Source: Streptomyces sp. NRRL F-525 (GTDB lineage Bacteria > Actinomycetota > Actinomycetes > Streptomycetales > Streptomycetaceae). Taken from it: a stretch of 64,000 nt of DNA. The stretch's first letter is position 1; each line of letters opens with the position of its first letter. Shown one piece after another: positions 16,944 through 25,923 of this stretch. The position numbers and the translations under genes were made by a program. Location of the stretch: the NCBI RefSeq assembly GCF_000716605.1, contig NZ_JNXE01000023.1:88043-152042 (forward strand). The letters run 5' to 3'. A model generated the notes under the pieces. The model was not told where the DNA came from. It did not search any database and saw nothing but the letters and a program-made list of their open reading frames with translations.

Positions 16944-18410
16944 ATGGCCGTCGACTACACCGTGATCGTCGTCTACCTGGCCGGCATGCTGGCCATGGGC
17001 TGGTGGGGCATGCGCCGCGCCAAGTCCAAGAGCGACTTCCTGGTCGCGGGCCGCCGACTGGGCCCGGTCATGTACTCCGGCACCATGGCCGCGATCGTTC
17101 TGGGCGGCGCGTCCACCATCGGCGGCGTCGGTCTCGGCTACCAGTACGGCCTGTCCGGCGCCTGGATGGTCTTCACCATCGGCCTCGGCCTGCTCGCCCT
17201 CTCCGTCTTCTTCTCCGCCCGCATCGCCCGCCTCAAGGTGTACACGGTGTCGGAGATGCTCGATCTCAGGTACGGCGGCCGCGCGGGGGTCATCTCCGGC
17301 ATCGTCATGTGGGCGTACACCCTGATGCTGGCCGTCACCTCGACCATCGCCTACGCCACGATCTTCGATGTCCTCTTCGACATGAACCGCACCCTCGCGA
17401 TCGTCCTCGGCGGCTCGATCGTCGTCGCGTACTCGACGCTCGGCGGCATGTGGTCGATCACGCTCACGGACATGGTGCAGTTCGTGGTGAAGACGATCGG
17501 CGTGCTCCTGCTCCTGCTGCCCATCGCGGTCGTCAAGGCGGGCGGCTTCAGCGAGATGAAGGCGAAGCTGCCCACCGAGTACTTCGACCCGCTGGGCATC
17601 GGCGGCGAGACGATCTTCACCTACGTCCTGATCTACACGTTCGGCATGCTCATCGGCCAGGACATCTGGCAGCGCGTGTTCACGGCGGGCAGCGACAGGA
17701 CCGCCAAGTGGGGCGGCACGGTCGCGGGCACGTACTGCCTCGTCTACGCCGTCGCGGGCGCCGTCATCGGCACGGCGGCCAAGGTCCTCTACCCGAACCT
17801 CGGCAGTCCGGACGACGCCTTCGCGACCATCGTCAAGGACGAACTCCCGGTCGGCGTAAGGGGGTTGGTGCTCGCCGCCGCCCTGGCCGCCGTGATGTCG
17901 ACGTCGTCGGGCGCGCTGATCGCGTGCGCCACGGTCGCGAACAACGACATCTGGTCGAGGCTGCGCGGCGCCGTACGGCGGGAGGGGGACGAGGACCACG
18001 ACGAGGTACGCGGCAACCGCGTCTTCATCCTCGTCATGGGCGTAGCGGTGATCATCACGGCGATCGCGCTGAACAACGTCGTAGAGGCGCTGACGGTCGC
18101 CTACAACCTCCTCGTCGGCGGCCTCCTCGTCCCGATCCTCGGCGGCCTGCTGTGGAAGCGCGGCACCGCACAGGGCGCGCTCGCCTCGGTGATCGTCGGC
18201 GGCCTCGCGGTCGTCGGCCTGATGGCGACCTACGGCATCCTCGCCAACGAGCCTGTGTACTACGGCCTGTTGCTGTCTCTGGCCGCCTATGTGACCGTCT
18301 CCCTCGCCACGCCGGCGACCGACGCGGCCGTCCTCGCCGCGTGGCGGGACCGGCTCGCGGGGCGGGGTGTGCCCGAACGCGCGTCCGAACCGGTCGCCGC
18401 CCACCAGTAA
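16944..18410 (+). CDS. Sodium:solute symporter (SSS family)
   Basis: 488-residue polytopic membrane protein with about 13 transmembrane helices, beginning with [20 protein letters not shown] outside-in. Family features are [15 protein letters not shown], the [16 protein letters not shown] helix 2 region and the [20 protein letters not shown] stretch with Na+-site Ser/Thr residues. It probably imports the substrate of the downstream ureohydrolase, such as a guanidino compound. First gene of a three-gene operon divergent from the PucR regulator. GAAGGAGG lies just upstream of the ATG. Confidence 0.9.
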   Translation: MAVDYTVIVVYLAGMLAMGWWGMRRAKSKSDFLVAGRRLGPVMYSGTMAAIVLGGASTIGGVGLGYQYGLSGAWMVFTIGLGLLALSVFFSARIARLKVYTVSEMLDLRYGGRAGVISGIVMWAYTLMLAVTSTIAYATIFDVLFDMNRTLAIVLGGSIVVAYSTLGGMWSITLTDMVQFVVKTIGVLLLLLPIAVVKAGGFSEMKAKLPTEYFDPLGIGGETIFTYVLIYTFGMLIGQDIWQRVFTAGSDRTAKWGGTVAGTYCLVYAVAGAVIGTAAKVLYPNLGSPDDAFATIVKDELPVGVRGLVLAAALAAVMSTSSGALIACATVANNDIWSRLRGAVRREGDEDHDEVRGNRVFILVMGVAVIITAIALNNVVEALTVAYNLLVGGLLVPILGGLLWKRGTAQGALASVIVGGLAVVGLMATYGILANEPVYYGLLLSLAAYVTVSLATPATDAAVLAAWRDRLAGRGVPERASEPVAAHQ

Positions 18411-18483
18411 AGTCGTAGTCAGGCGTACAAACCCGCAGGAAAAATCCCATACGCGACGTAGCGTAGGAAAGAAGGCAGTCCCC

Positions 18484-19452
18484 ATGACCAGCAACGAGAC
18501 GCCCCGCGGCCCCGTCGACTCCTCGCGCGTCCCGCGGTTCGCCGGCCCCGCGACCTACGCCCGGCTGCCGCGCCTGGACGAGGTCGGCACCGCGGACGTG
18601 GCGGTGGTCGGGGTGCCGTTCGACGCCGGTGTCTCGTACCGGCCGGGCGCGCGCTTCGGCGGCAACGCGATCCGCGAGGCGTCCCGGCTGCTGCGGCCGT
18701 ACAACCCGGCGCAGGACGCGTCCCCGTTCGCGCTCGCGCAGGTCGCGGACGCCGGGGACATCGCGGCGAACCCGTACAACATCAACGAGGCCGTCGAGGC
18801 CATCGAGGAGGCGGCGGACCAACTCCTCGACACCGGCGCGCGGTTGATGACCCTGGGCGGCGACCACACGATCGCGCTGCCGCTGCTGCGCTCGGTCGCG
18901 AAGAAGCACGGCCCGGTGGCGCTGCTGCACTTCGACGCCCATCTCGACACCTGGGACACGTACTTCGGGGCCGAGTACACCCATGGGACGCCGTTCCGAA
19001 GGGCAGTTGAGGAGGGCATCCTCGACACGGAGGCGCTCTCGCACGTCGGCATCCGCGGTCCGCTGTACGGCAAGCAGGACCTCAAGGACGACGAGAAGAT
19101 GGGCTTCGGCATCGTCACGTCGGCGGACGTCTACCGCCGGGGCGCCGACGAGGTCGCCGACCAGCTGCGCCAGCGCATCGGCGACCGCCCCCTGTACATC
19201 TCCATCGACATCGACTGCCTCGACCCGGCCCACGCGCCCGGCACCGGCACGCCCGAGGCCGGCGGCCTGACCTCCCGCGAACTTCTGGAGATCCTGCGCG
19301 GCCTGGCATCCTGCAACCTGGTGTCGGCGGACGTCGTCGAGGTGGCACCGGCGTACGACCACGCCGAGATCACGTCGGTGGCGGCGTCGCACACCGCGTA
19401 CGACCTGATCACCATCATGTCCCGTCAGATTGCCGAGGCTCGTTCGAAGTGA
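18484..19452 (+). CDS. Agmatinase-type ureohydrolase
   Basis: 322-residue binuclear Mn2+ enzyme of the arginase/agmatinase family that cleaves a guanidino group to urea and an amine. The three metal-binding signatures are all present: GGDHTI (about residue 120), FDAHLDT (about 150) and [19 protein letters not shown] (about 240). The ATG at 18484 has GAAGG 9 nt upstream. Ends in a GTGA overlap with the ThDP enzyme gene. The substrate could be agmatine, 4-guanidinobutyrate or another guanidine; sequence alone does not decide. Confidence 0.9.
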   Translation: MTSNETPRGPVDSSRVPRFAGPATYARLPRLDEVGTADVAVVGVPFDAGVSYRPGARFGGNAIREASRLLRPYNPAQDASPFALAQVADAGDIAANPYNINEAVEAIEEAADQLLDTGARLMTLGGDHTIALPLLRSVAKKHGPVALLHFDAHLDTWDTYFGAEYTHGTPFRRAVEEGILDTEALSHVGIRGPLYGKQDLKDDEKMGFGIVTSADVYRRGADEVADQLRQRIGDRPLYISIDIDCLDPAHAPGTGTPEAGGLTSRELLEILRGLASCNLVSADVVEVAPAYDHAEITSVAASHTAYDLITIMSRQIAEARSK

Positions 19453-21134
19453 CCCACGACCACGACCTGGAACTCCGCCCGACGGCCGCGCAGATCTCCG
19501 CCGCCCTGAACCCGCCCCCCGGGCGCAACGGCGGTGACCTGGTCGTGGAGACCCTGGCGGGCCTCGGCGCGACGACGGTCTTCGGCCTGCCGGGCCAGCA
19601 CGCGCTCGGCATGTTCGACGCGCTGCGCCGATCCGACCTGCGCTATATCGGCCTACGGGTGGAGAACAACGCCGGGTTCGCGGCGGACGCGTACGGCCGC
19701 ATCACGGGCGAGGCGGCACCACTGCTCCTGTCGACGGGCCCGGGCGCGCTGACGTCCTTGGCGGCACTCCAGGAAGCACGGGCGGCCTCGGCTCCCGTCC
19801 TGGCGATCAGCAGCCAGATCCCGACGGCGGGTCTGGGCGGTGGCAGGCATGGCTATTTGCATGAACTGCCCGACCAGTCCGCCTCGTTCAGGGGCGTGGT
19901 GAAGTCCGTCCACACGGTCCGTACGCAGTCCCAGATCCCGTCGGCGATCGCGGAGGCTTGGAAGTCGGCGCTGACGGCTCCGCACGGTCCGGTGTGGGTG
20001 GAGATCCCGCAGGACGTGTTGCTGGCGGGGACGTTGCTGCCGGTGGTGACGGCGGTGGACGCGACACCGGAGGACCTGGTCCCGCGCCCCGAACTGACGG
20101 CCGTAGCAGCCGACTTGCTGTCGAAGGCGTCCCGCCCGGTGATCATCGCGGGCGGGGGAGTCGTACGGGCGGACGCGTCCAAGAAACTGCGACAACTGGC
20201 GGAGGAGCTCCAGGCGCCGGTGGTGACGACGCCGGGCGGGAAGGGCGCGTTCCCGTGGACGCATCCCCTGTCGCTCCAGTCCTGGCTGGAGGACCGCTAT
20301 ACGACGGACTTCCTGGAGGACGCGGACGTAGTACTGGTGGTGGGCTCGGGTTTGGGTGAACTCTCCTCGAACTACCACACGTTCGCCCCGCGCGGCCGGG
20401 TCATTCAGATCGAGGCCGACCTCGGCAAACTGGAGTCGAACCACCCGGCGTTGGGGATCCACGCGGACGCGTGGCACGGGTTGCAGGCGCTGCTGGAGAC
20501 GGTGACGGAGCGGGCGGACGCGAAGGCGCCGGCGCGGGTGGCGGAGGTGCTGGGTAAGGTCCGCGAACGCATCGCGTCCCAGGAACTGACCCTGGAACAG
20601 GGCGTGTTGGAGTCGGTCCGAAGGGCTCTGCCCGCCAACTCCCCATCTTTCTGGGACATGACGATCCTCGCCTACTGGGCCTGGTCGGCCTTCGACGCGA
20701 AGGGCCCCAACCACCTCCACTCCGCCCAGGGCGCCGGCGGCCTCGGCTACGGCTTCCCGGCGGCGCTGGGCGCGGCGGCCGCGGACCCGACGCGTCCGGT
20801 GCTGGCGGTGTCGGGTGACGGTGGCGCCCTGTACTCGATCGCGGAACTGGCCACGGCCAAGCAGTACGACCTGAACGTCACGTGGCTCATCGTCGACGAC
20901 GGCGGCTACGGCATCCTCCGCGAGTACATGACGGACGCGTTCGGCGAGGCCACGGCGACGGAACTGACCCGGCCGGACTACGTGGCGCTGGCCGAGTCGT
21001 TCGGGGTGCGGGGGGTTCGGACGACCCCGGAGGCACTGGAGTCGGACCTGGCGAAGGCGTTGGGGGAGCCGGGGCCGTCCGTGGTCGTACTGCCGGCTGT
21101 GTTGCGGATGTTCGCGGCTACGCACCTGGGGTGA
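19449..21134 (+). CDS. Thiamine diphosphate-dependent enzyme (acetolactate synthase-like)
   Basis: 561-residue three-domain ThDP enzyme. The N-terminal pyrimidine-binding domain has [16 protein letters not shown] and the activating glutamate in [16 protein letters not shown]. The middle Rossmann-like domain runs from about residue 200 to 330. The C-terminal domain has the ThDP/Mg2+ motif starting [16 protein letters not shown] and ending [13 protein letters not shown]. It resembles acetolactate synthase/benzoylformate decarboxylase relatives of unknown substrate. The GTG at 19449 overlaps the ureohydrolase stop (GTGA), so it acts in the same guanidino/amine catabolic route, probably on a keto acid (inference). 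Confidence 0.85.
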   Translation: MTHDHDLELRPTAAQISAALNPPPGRNGGDLVVETLAGLGATTVFGLPGQHALGMFDALRRSDLRYIGLRVENNAGFAADAYGRITGEAAPLLLSTGPGALTSLAALQEARAASAPVLAISSQIPTAGLGGGRHGYLHELPDQSASFRGVVKSVHTVRTQSQIPSAIAEAWKSALTAPHGPVWVEIPQDVLLAGTLLPVVTAVDATPEDLVPRPELTAVAADLLSKASRPVIIAGGGVVRADASKKLRQLAEELQAPVVTTPGGKGAFPWTHPLSLQSWLEDRYTTDFLEDADVVLVVGSGLGELSSNYHTFAPRGRVIQIEADLGKLESNHPALGIHADAWHGLQALLETVTERADAKAPARVAEVLGKVRERIASQELTLEQGVLESVRRALPANSPSFWDMTILAYWAWSAFDAKGPNHLHSAQGAGGLGYGFPAALGAAAADPTRPVLAVSGDGGALYSIAELATAKQYDLNVTWLIVDDGGYGILREYMTDAFGEATATELTRPDYVALAESFGVRGVRTTPEALESDLAKALGEPGPSVVVLPAVLRMFAATHLG

Positions 21135-21146
21135 CGGGTACTCCCC

Positions 21147-21187
21147 GCGAAAGTGTGACACTTCGGCGCGAAGTGTCACACTTTCGC
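21147..21187. terminator. Perfect 18-bp bidirectional terminator
   Basis: GCGAAAGTGTGACACTTC (21147-21164), a 5-nt loop GGCGC and the exact complement (21170-21187). It lies between the convergent ThDP enzyme and VOC genes, 13 and 16 nt from their stop codons. Confidence 0.92.
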
Positions 21188-21202
21188 GCCTCGCCCCTGG
21201 CC

Positions 21203-21985
21203 TCACATCCGCGGATCCGGCGTCAGCAGTGCGAACACCGCTCCGAACGGGTCCCCGAGCCACGCCATCCGGCCGACCTCGGGTACGTCCGTCGCCGGCA
21301 TCAGCACGGAACCGCCCTTGGACTGGGCCGTCGCGATCGTGGTGTCCGTGTCCGTCACGTGGAAGTACGGTACCCAGCGCGGCAGTTCGTCCTCGCCGTC
21401 ACCCAGGGGCGCGACTCCGCCGAAGGAGGCGTCCTGCTGGTCCCCTTGGCTGGTGCTCAGTACCCGGTACGTCATGCCGGGAGCCGACATGTCCTGGCTG
21501 CGCCAGCCGAACAGGCCCCGGTAGAAGGTGATGGCCGCCTCCGGGTCGGGTGCGTGCAGTTCGGCCCAGAGCAGGGTGTTGGGGGCGGAGGCGAGTTCCA
21601 GGCCCGCAGTCCTGCCGGGCTGCCAGAGCGCGAACTGGGCGCCCTGCGGGTCGGTGGCCTGGGCCAGCCGGCCCTCGCCCATGACGTCCATGGGCTCCAT
21701 GCGGACGGTTCCGCCGCCTGCCGTGACGGACTGGACGGTGGCCGTGATGTCCTCGGTCTTGAAGTGGATCATCCAGGCGGAGTCCGCCCCTTCCTCGGTG
21801 AGCGGTCCGAGGGCGCCGACGGTCTTCCCGTCCACCTGGAAGAACCCGTATCCGCCCGCCTCGGGCCCGGCGGAGGCGAAGTCCCAGCCGAGGACGGCGC
21901 CGTAGAACGCAGCTGCCGCCTCGGTGTCGGGGCTGCCGAGGTCGAGCCAGTTGGGCGATCCGGTGATGAAGTCGGTGCCGAGCAT
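21203..21985 (-). CDS. VOC (glyoxalase/bleomycin resistance-like) two-domain protein
   Basis: 260-residue protein with two tandem vicinal-oxygen-chelate modules. Module 1 starts at GSPNWLDLGSPDTEAAAAFY and ends with DPQGAQFALWQP; module 2 starts at LLWAELHAPDPEAAITFYRG and ends with DPFGAVFALLTP. This architecture is shared by Streptomyces hydroxylase-like VOC proteins. The ATG at 21985 has AGGAGG 5 nt upstream. Most metal-ligand histidines of true glyoxalases are lacking, so a catalytic role is uncertain. Convergent with the ThDP operon. Confidence 0.85.
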   Translation of the reverse strand: MLGTDFITGSPNWLDLGSPDTEAAAAFYGAVLGWDFASAGPEAGGYGFFQVDGKTVGALGPLTEEGADSAWMIHFKTEDITATVQSVTAGGGTVRMEPMDVMGEGRLAQATDPQGAQFALWQPGRTAGLELASAPNTLLWAELHAPDPEAAITFYRGLFGWRSQDMSAPGMTYRVLSTSQGDQQDASFGGVAPLGDGEDELPRWVPYFHVTDTDTTIATAQSKGGSVLMPATDVPEVGRMAWLGDPFGAVFALLTPDPRM

Positions 21986-22126
21986 GAAGCCTCCTGGGCG
22001 AGGGGTGGACCGGGACGGGGGCCACGATGCCGTCCCGACCGTCGCCGTCCGCGTACGAGCACCGACAGGACTCCGGTTTCCACCGAACGGCCGAACGTTC
22101 GCCGGTGCCGGTGTCATGCACGCTGA

Positions 22127-22440
22127 CAGACTTCCCGCCATGGGTGGACACGAGGCGGGAGATGGCGTCCGGACGGTCGAAGTCGCCGTGACCTTCGGGC
22201 TGTTGGCGGCCTGGGCCCGCGGCCATGTCCCCGGGCTGCGGCAGCGGTATCCGCACGTGCCGGAACAGGTGTGGCGGCGACCGGAGTCCATGCACGGGCG
22301 GGAGTTCCCGACGGCTGTCGCCGTCCGGGGATACATGCCCGGGGTGGTCACCTTGCCCCTCGTGGCCGGCGCTCGCCGCGGCGGCCACGGTCGGAACGCA
22401 TGCGGTGGCGCGGCGGTTGCTGTGCCGAGGGTGAACAGTG
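22127..22440 (+). pseudogene. Decayed HXXEE-domain gene, internally deleted copy
   Basis: From CAGACTTCCCGCC at 22127 the DNA parallels the HXXEE gene at 25307-25881, including an identical 30-bp block (22188-22217 against 25355-25384). The reading frame starts MGGHEAGDGVRTVEVAVTF but lacks the HDLEE motif and about 13 residues around it, then jumps to VRGYMPGVVTLPL, skipping the middle and the second His motif, and loses frame after that. It is a remnant of an old duplication. 21986-22126 upstream shows no gene. Confidence 0.75.
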
Positions 22441-22509
22441 TCCCGACTCAGCCGGAATGGCTGAACTCCCCGTGGTGCTGCGGGTGTTCGCGTCAGGGCG
22501 GAGAACGAG

Positions 22510-22962
22510 CTATTCGACTGCCGGGAGCACGTGCAGCGGAACCTCGGCCCCAGTCCTGGGTGCGATGACATCTCGGTAATGATGGTCGAGCGCGAGGACA
22601 ACCGGCTGCGGCAACGCCCAGGCCAGAACGGCGTTGACTGCGTCGGTCATGCCGATGGCGTCATGATCCGCGTACTTACGCATCAGACGCTCGGCCTCGC
22701 TCAGGATCGGCCAGCCCACCGTGGCGAGCGTGAGCCGATCCGTGCTCGCCCAGGCGCGCATGCTGGCCAGGGCGTCCGCTGCCGCCCTGCCGCTGATCTT
22801 TGTCGTCAGGTGGTAGTCCAGCTCGGCCAGGACCATGGGTGACACCACGAGCCGGTCGACCAAGGAGAGTGCTTGCACGGAGGACTCATGGTGAGTGTCC
22901 TTCCGGTTGTAGACGGCGAGGAGGACCGACGTGTCCGCGACGCCGAACAGATTGCGCTTCAA
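22510..22962 (-). CDS. PIN-domain toxin (VapC-like)
   Basis: 150-residue PIN nuclease, expected to cleave RNA such as tRNA and to be held inactive by its upstream partner. The acidic residues are present: Asp in FGVADTSVLLA near residue 9, Glu in VLAELDYHL near 47, Asp in AIGMTDAVNA near 108 and a fourth in VLALDHHY. The start is a TTG at 22962 that overlaps the antitoxin stop (TTGA) and follows GGGGAAGGTGG, so the two are translationally coupled; no better start is in frame. The 150-residue length is slightly above usual VapC size. The substrate RNA is unknown. Confidence 0.82.
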   Translation of the reverse strand: MKRNLFGVADTSVLLAVYNRKDTHHESSVQALSLVDRLVVSPMVLAELDYHLTTKISGRAAADALASMRAWASTDRLTLATVGWPILSEAERLMRKYADHDAIGMTDAVNAVLAWALPQPVVLALDHHYRDVIAPRTGAEVPLHVLPAVE

Positions 22963-23258
22963 CGGCCACCTTCCCCGAACAGGTCCTCGCCGGATCGAGC
23001 GGCCAGGTCGGAAGGCCCGTCGAACATGGCCTGCGCCAGGACGGCCATCGCTTCCGAGTCCTCTCCCAAGGAGGAGGAGAAGGACAGCGGGACGCCGCGT
23101 GCGATGTGGTCCAGCGCTACTTCCTCGGGCGTACGTCCCTCCAAGAGGGCGAGGGTGCGCAGTACTTCGGCCTGGTTGCCGGTGTAGGTGAGCGTCACCG
23201 TGACGGCGTCGTCCGGCGTGGCCGGTCGGTCCGGCGGGGGAACGGAGGCGTCGGCCAC
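22959..23258 (-). CDS. Putative antitoxin paired with PIN toxin
   Basis: 99-residue protein immediately upstream of, and overlapping, the PIN toxin gene. The centre (TYTGNQAEVLRTLALLEGRT then PEEVALDHIARG) suggests a helical segment of a DNA-binding antitoxin. The C-terminal half (LAQAMFDGPSDLAARSGEDL) is likely the toxin-neutralising tail. I do not recognise a named antitoxin family; the call rests on size, order and overlap. Confidence 0.65.
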   Translation of the reverse strand: MADASVPPPDRPATPDDAVTVTLTYTGNQAEVLRTLALLEGRTPEEVALDHIARGVPLSFSSSLGEDSEAMAVLAQAMFDGPSDLAARSGEDLFGEGGR

Positions 23259-23337
23259 GGGGTCTCCTCATACGCGCTGCGAGATGCGGTGTACGGCGAT
23301 TTCAACGGTATCGGCCGTACCGCCGTGTTGCTCGTGT

Positions 23338-23775
23338 TCATCGTGGCAGGGCCAACTCTGCCCCTGTCGCCTTCCCGATGCCGTGCAGGCGGGGGCAGCA
23401 TCCCCAGCGTTCCGCCAGAGCCTGGACGAGGGCGAGTCCACGGCCCCCTTCGTCCTCGGGGGCTGTCTCTCGGGGTTGGGGCCGGTGATTGCTCGCGTCG
23501 GCCACCTCCACGCGCAGCCGCCCGTCGTACGTGGCGAAGCGCAGACCGATCTCACGACCGGGCGGAGTCCGTGCGTGCCGGATGGAGTTGGTGACCAGCT
23601 CCGAGAGCAACAACTCGGTGGTGTCGGCGATTTCGCCGACGATTTTCCAGTCGGTGAGCTGTAGGCGGAGCAGCGCGCGAGCGTGTTTGGCGCTGCGCGG
23701 GTTGTGCGGGAGGCGTGGGCGCGGTGTGGGCTGACAAGAAGACCTCCACGGCAAGGCGGCGGGCGCATCTCGCAT
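23338..23775 (-). CDS. ATP-binding protein of the anti-sigma (RsbW/SpoIIAB-like) HATPase group
   Basis: About 145-residue single-domain histidine-kinase-type ATPase. The N box is ELLLSELVTNSIRHA, the G1 box VEVADAS, and the G2-like box GGRGLALVQALAERWG. Small proteins of this type in Streptomyces are thought to bind or phosphorylate anti-anti-sigma partners; no partner gene is next to it. The ATG at 23775 gives the usual length; an in-frame TTG at 23829 is an alternative. Its start region carries a TCTAGAGA box shared with the divergent gntR, suggesting joint control. Confidence 0.78.
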   Translation of the reverse strand: MRDAPAALPWRSSCQPTPRPRLPHNPRSAKHARALLRLQLTDWKIVGEIADTTELLLSELVTNSIRHARTPPGREIGLRFATYDGRLRVEVADASNHRPQPRETAPEDEGGRGLALVQALAERWGCCPRLHGIGKATGAELALPR

Positions 23776-23917
23776 CTCTAGAGAGGTGGAGGGGTGTCCA
23801 GTGAAGCGGGCTTCTCGCGTCTGCGTCAATAGATCTCTAGAGATGTGTGAAATTGCTCGCCCCGGTCAGCAGTCGGCTGTGAGGGTGTGGCGGCTGATGC
23901 CTAGGATGTCTAGAGAT
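23774..23917. promoter_or_regulatory. Three TCTAGAGA operators for the GntR regulator
   Basis: ATCTCTAGAGAG (23774-23785), ATCTCTAGAGAT (23833-23844, a perfect palindrome) and ATGTCTAGAGAT (23906-23917). They fill the gap between the divergent ATPase and gntR genes. The third sits at the predicted gntR transcription start (TAGGAT at 23902-23907 as -10), so autorepression is likely. Confidence 0.8.
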
Positions 23918-23936
23918 GACCGGAGGAGAGACCTGG

Positions 23937-24698
23937 ATGAGCGGCGGGGACACGGGGCGTCAGCCGAAGTACCAGCGCATCGCGGCGCAGCTGCGGGCGG
24001 CCATCGAGGCCGGCGAGTACGGGCCCGGCGAACGGCTTCCTGGCGAGAACGACCTCATGGCCGAACACGGCGTGGCTCGGATGACGGCCCGGCAGGCTCT
24101 GGGTGTTCTCCAGACGGAGGGCATCGCGGAAGCGCGCAAGGGAGCCGGGGTGTTCGTCCGGGACTTCAAGCCGATTCGGCGGCGCGGGCTGGAGCGACTC
24201 GCGCACTCGAAGTGGGGCGAGGGGCGTTCCATCTGGACGACCGATACCGGGGACCGTGAACTCGTCGTCGACTCGGTTGAGGTCGGCGAGGAGGACGCCC
24301 CGGTCGCGATCGCGGGAGTGCTGAGTCTGAGCGACGAAGGGGCACGGGTCTGCGTGCGTCGTCGCCGCTATGTTCTCGACGGCAAGCCGGTGCTTCTGGC
24401 CACCTCGTACCTGTCGGCCGAACTGGTCGCCGGTACGCGGATCGCACAGCCTGACACCGGCCCCGGCGGTATGTACGCCAGGCTTGAGGAACTCGGCCGC
24501 AGGCCCGTCCGCTTCCGCGAGGAGATCCGCTCCCGCATGCCGAGCGCGGACGAGGCCGACCGGCTCGCCCTCTCGTCCGGTGTGCCGGTGGTGCTCGTCG
24601 TACGTACCGCGTTCGACGCGCAGGGGTGGGCGGTTGAGGTGAACGACATGGTGCTGGACGCGGCGTCGTACATCTTGGAGTACGACTTCGAGGCCTGA
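23937..24698 (+). CDS. GntR/HutC-family regulator (UTRA domain)
   Basis: 253-residue regulator. The N-terminal winged helix (about residues 10-70) reads QPKYQRIAAQLRAAIEAGEY, ERLPGENDLMAEHGVARMTA then RQALGVLQTEG. The C-terminal UTRA ligand-binding domain runs from about 95 to 245. The ATG at 23937 is used because GGAGGAGA lies 7 nt upstream and an earlier ATG at 23916 is inside an operator. The relatives I know regulate either metabolite uptake or mobile-element transfer functions (KorSA-type); the CTAG-rich operators resemble the second group (inference). Confidence 0.88.
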   Translation: MSGGDTGRQPKYQRIAAQLRAAIEAGEYGPGERLPGENDLMAEHGVARMTARQALGVLQTEGIAEARKGAGVFVRDFKPIRRRGLERLAHSKWGEGRSIWTTDTGDRELVVDSVEVGEEDAPVAIAGVLSLSDEGARVCVRRRRYVLDGKPVLLATSYLSAELVAGTRIAQPDTGPGGMYARLEELGRRPVRFREEIRSRMPSADEADRLALSSGVPVVLVVRTAFDAQGWAVEVNDMVLDAASYILEYDFEA

Positions 24699-24811
24699 GC
24701 GTGGTGTTGAATCCCTCGGCCTGGGAGAGGGGAGCTTCGAGCGGTATGCCGACGATGGACGGTGAGGTCAGGGGCTGGTGATGGGTGATCCATCTGTGCT
24801 GAACTGGCCGA

Positions 24812-25282
24812 GTGGGTGGCGCTCTGGCAAGTCTCGTGGCTGTTGCAGGTACCTTGCTCGGATCGTTCGCCACGTTCCTTTTCCAACGAAGGACGGCGGA
24901 CCGCGCCGAAGCCTTCATGTGGAGACGGCTAACCCGGGAAGAGCGCCTGACTGCCTACAGCGGCTTCGCCGAAGCCGTCGTCGCATATCGCCGTGCGCAG
25001 TACGAACCGTTCCATCGAAGGCTGGAAGCGCGGGACAGCCCGGAACTTGCCAGTGCGAAGGCGGAGTCGTACCACCGTCGCATGGTCGCGCAGCAGGCTC
25101 TTTTCCGGGTCCAGCTCGTCACCGAGGACCCAGACCTTGTTCGGCTTGCGGAAGGAGCCCTCGAAGCCACCAGGATGATGGGCGAGGCCACGGACAGGCC
25201 AAGCCTGGAGAGCAGCGTCGGGCAGGCCGTGCAGGCGCTCAGTGAATTCGTACTTCATGCGGGTGCGCACCTGCGCGCCTGA
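24812..25282 (+). CDS. Small membrane-anchored protein of unknown function
   Basis: 156-residue protein starting at GTG 24812. The first 25 residues (GGALASLVAVAGTLLGSFAT) form one transmembrane helix, followed by FLFQRRTADRAEAF and a long, charged, probably helical cytoplasmic domain. Proteins of this shape are frequent hypothetical proteins in Streptomyces accessory regions. The start lacks a clear ribosome-binding site. No function can be given. The 24699-24811 gap before it shows nothing notable. Confidence 0.65.
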   Translation: MGGALASLVAVAGTLLGSFATFLFQRRTADRAEAFMWRRLTREERLTAYSGFAEAVVAYRRAQYEPFHRRLEARDSPELASAKAESYHRRMVAQQALFRVQLVTEDPDLVRLAEGALEATRMMGEATDRPSLESSVGQAVQALSEFVLHAGAHLRA

Positions 25283-25306
25283 ACCCGCCTGGCAGACTTC
25301 CCGCCC

Positions 25307-25881
25307 ATGGGTGGACACGAGGTGGGAGATGGCGGCCGGGCGGTCGAAGTCGCAGTGACCTTCGGGCTGTTGGCGGCCTGGGCCGTGCATGACCTGGAGG
25401 AAGCGGCCGCGATGCCGGGCTGGGCCCGAGGCCGGGTTCCCGGGCTGCGGGAGCGTTGGCCGCGGGTGCCGGAGCGGGTGTGGCGGCGACTGGAGGCCAC
25501 CGACGGGCGGGAGTTCGTCGCGGCCGTTGCCCTGATGGCCGGGGTCGTTGCGGCTGCCGCCGGTGACGGGCACCGTACCGGTGGGCGGTCCGGGTTCTAT
25601 CAAGGGGCCTGAACGGGTTCGGGTTGCACGCCCTGGTGCATCTGGGGCAGGCCGTCGCCATGCGTGGGTATACGCCCGGGGCGGTCACCTCGCCCCTCGT
25701 GGTCATCCCGTTCACGGTGTGGGCCCGGGGCCGGCTGCGGCGGGCCGGTGTTCTGCGTCCCGCGCGACCGCGTGACGTGGCACAGGGGCTCGCGCTCGCC
25801 GCCGTGGCCACGGTCGGGACGCATGCCGTGGCGCGGCGGTTGTTGCGCCGGGGTGGGCGGCACCTATCACCTGTGACCTGA
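25307..25881 (+). pseudogene. HXXEE-domain membrane protein, frameshifted
   Basis: Two frames together encode a complete HXXEE-domain protein of about 190 residues. Frame A (25307-25612) holds LLAAWAVHDLEEAAAM with the HDLEE motif. Frame B (from about 25610) holds LNGFGLHALVHLGQAVAMRG and further hydrophobic stretches. Frame A ends at ...FYQGA then TGA; adding one C in the GGGGCC run near 25606-25612 restores QGALNGFGLHALVH. It is either a one-base deletion or a sequencing error. Family members are small membrane proteins of unknown role. Paralogous remnant at 22127. Confidence 0.8.
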
Positions 25882-25912
25882 ACTCCCCCTGGTGTAGGGG
25901 GAGTTCAGGTCA
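25874..25912. terminator. Perfect 17-bp bidirectional terminator
   Basis: TGACCTGAACTCCCCCT (25874-25890), loop GGTGT, exact complement (25896-25912). It covers the HXXEE stop codon and lies 12 nt from the convergent endonuclease stop. Confidence 0.92.
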
Positions 25913-25923
25913 GCATCCGCTTC

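Noticed and set aside
15240..18494. A 1084-codon open frame on the minus strand through pucR and the symporter
   Set aside because: Only the pucR part (15240-16778) has family motifs and a ribosome-binding site. The rest is antisense to the symporter, with composition typical of shadow frames in GC-rich DNA.
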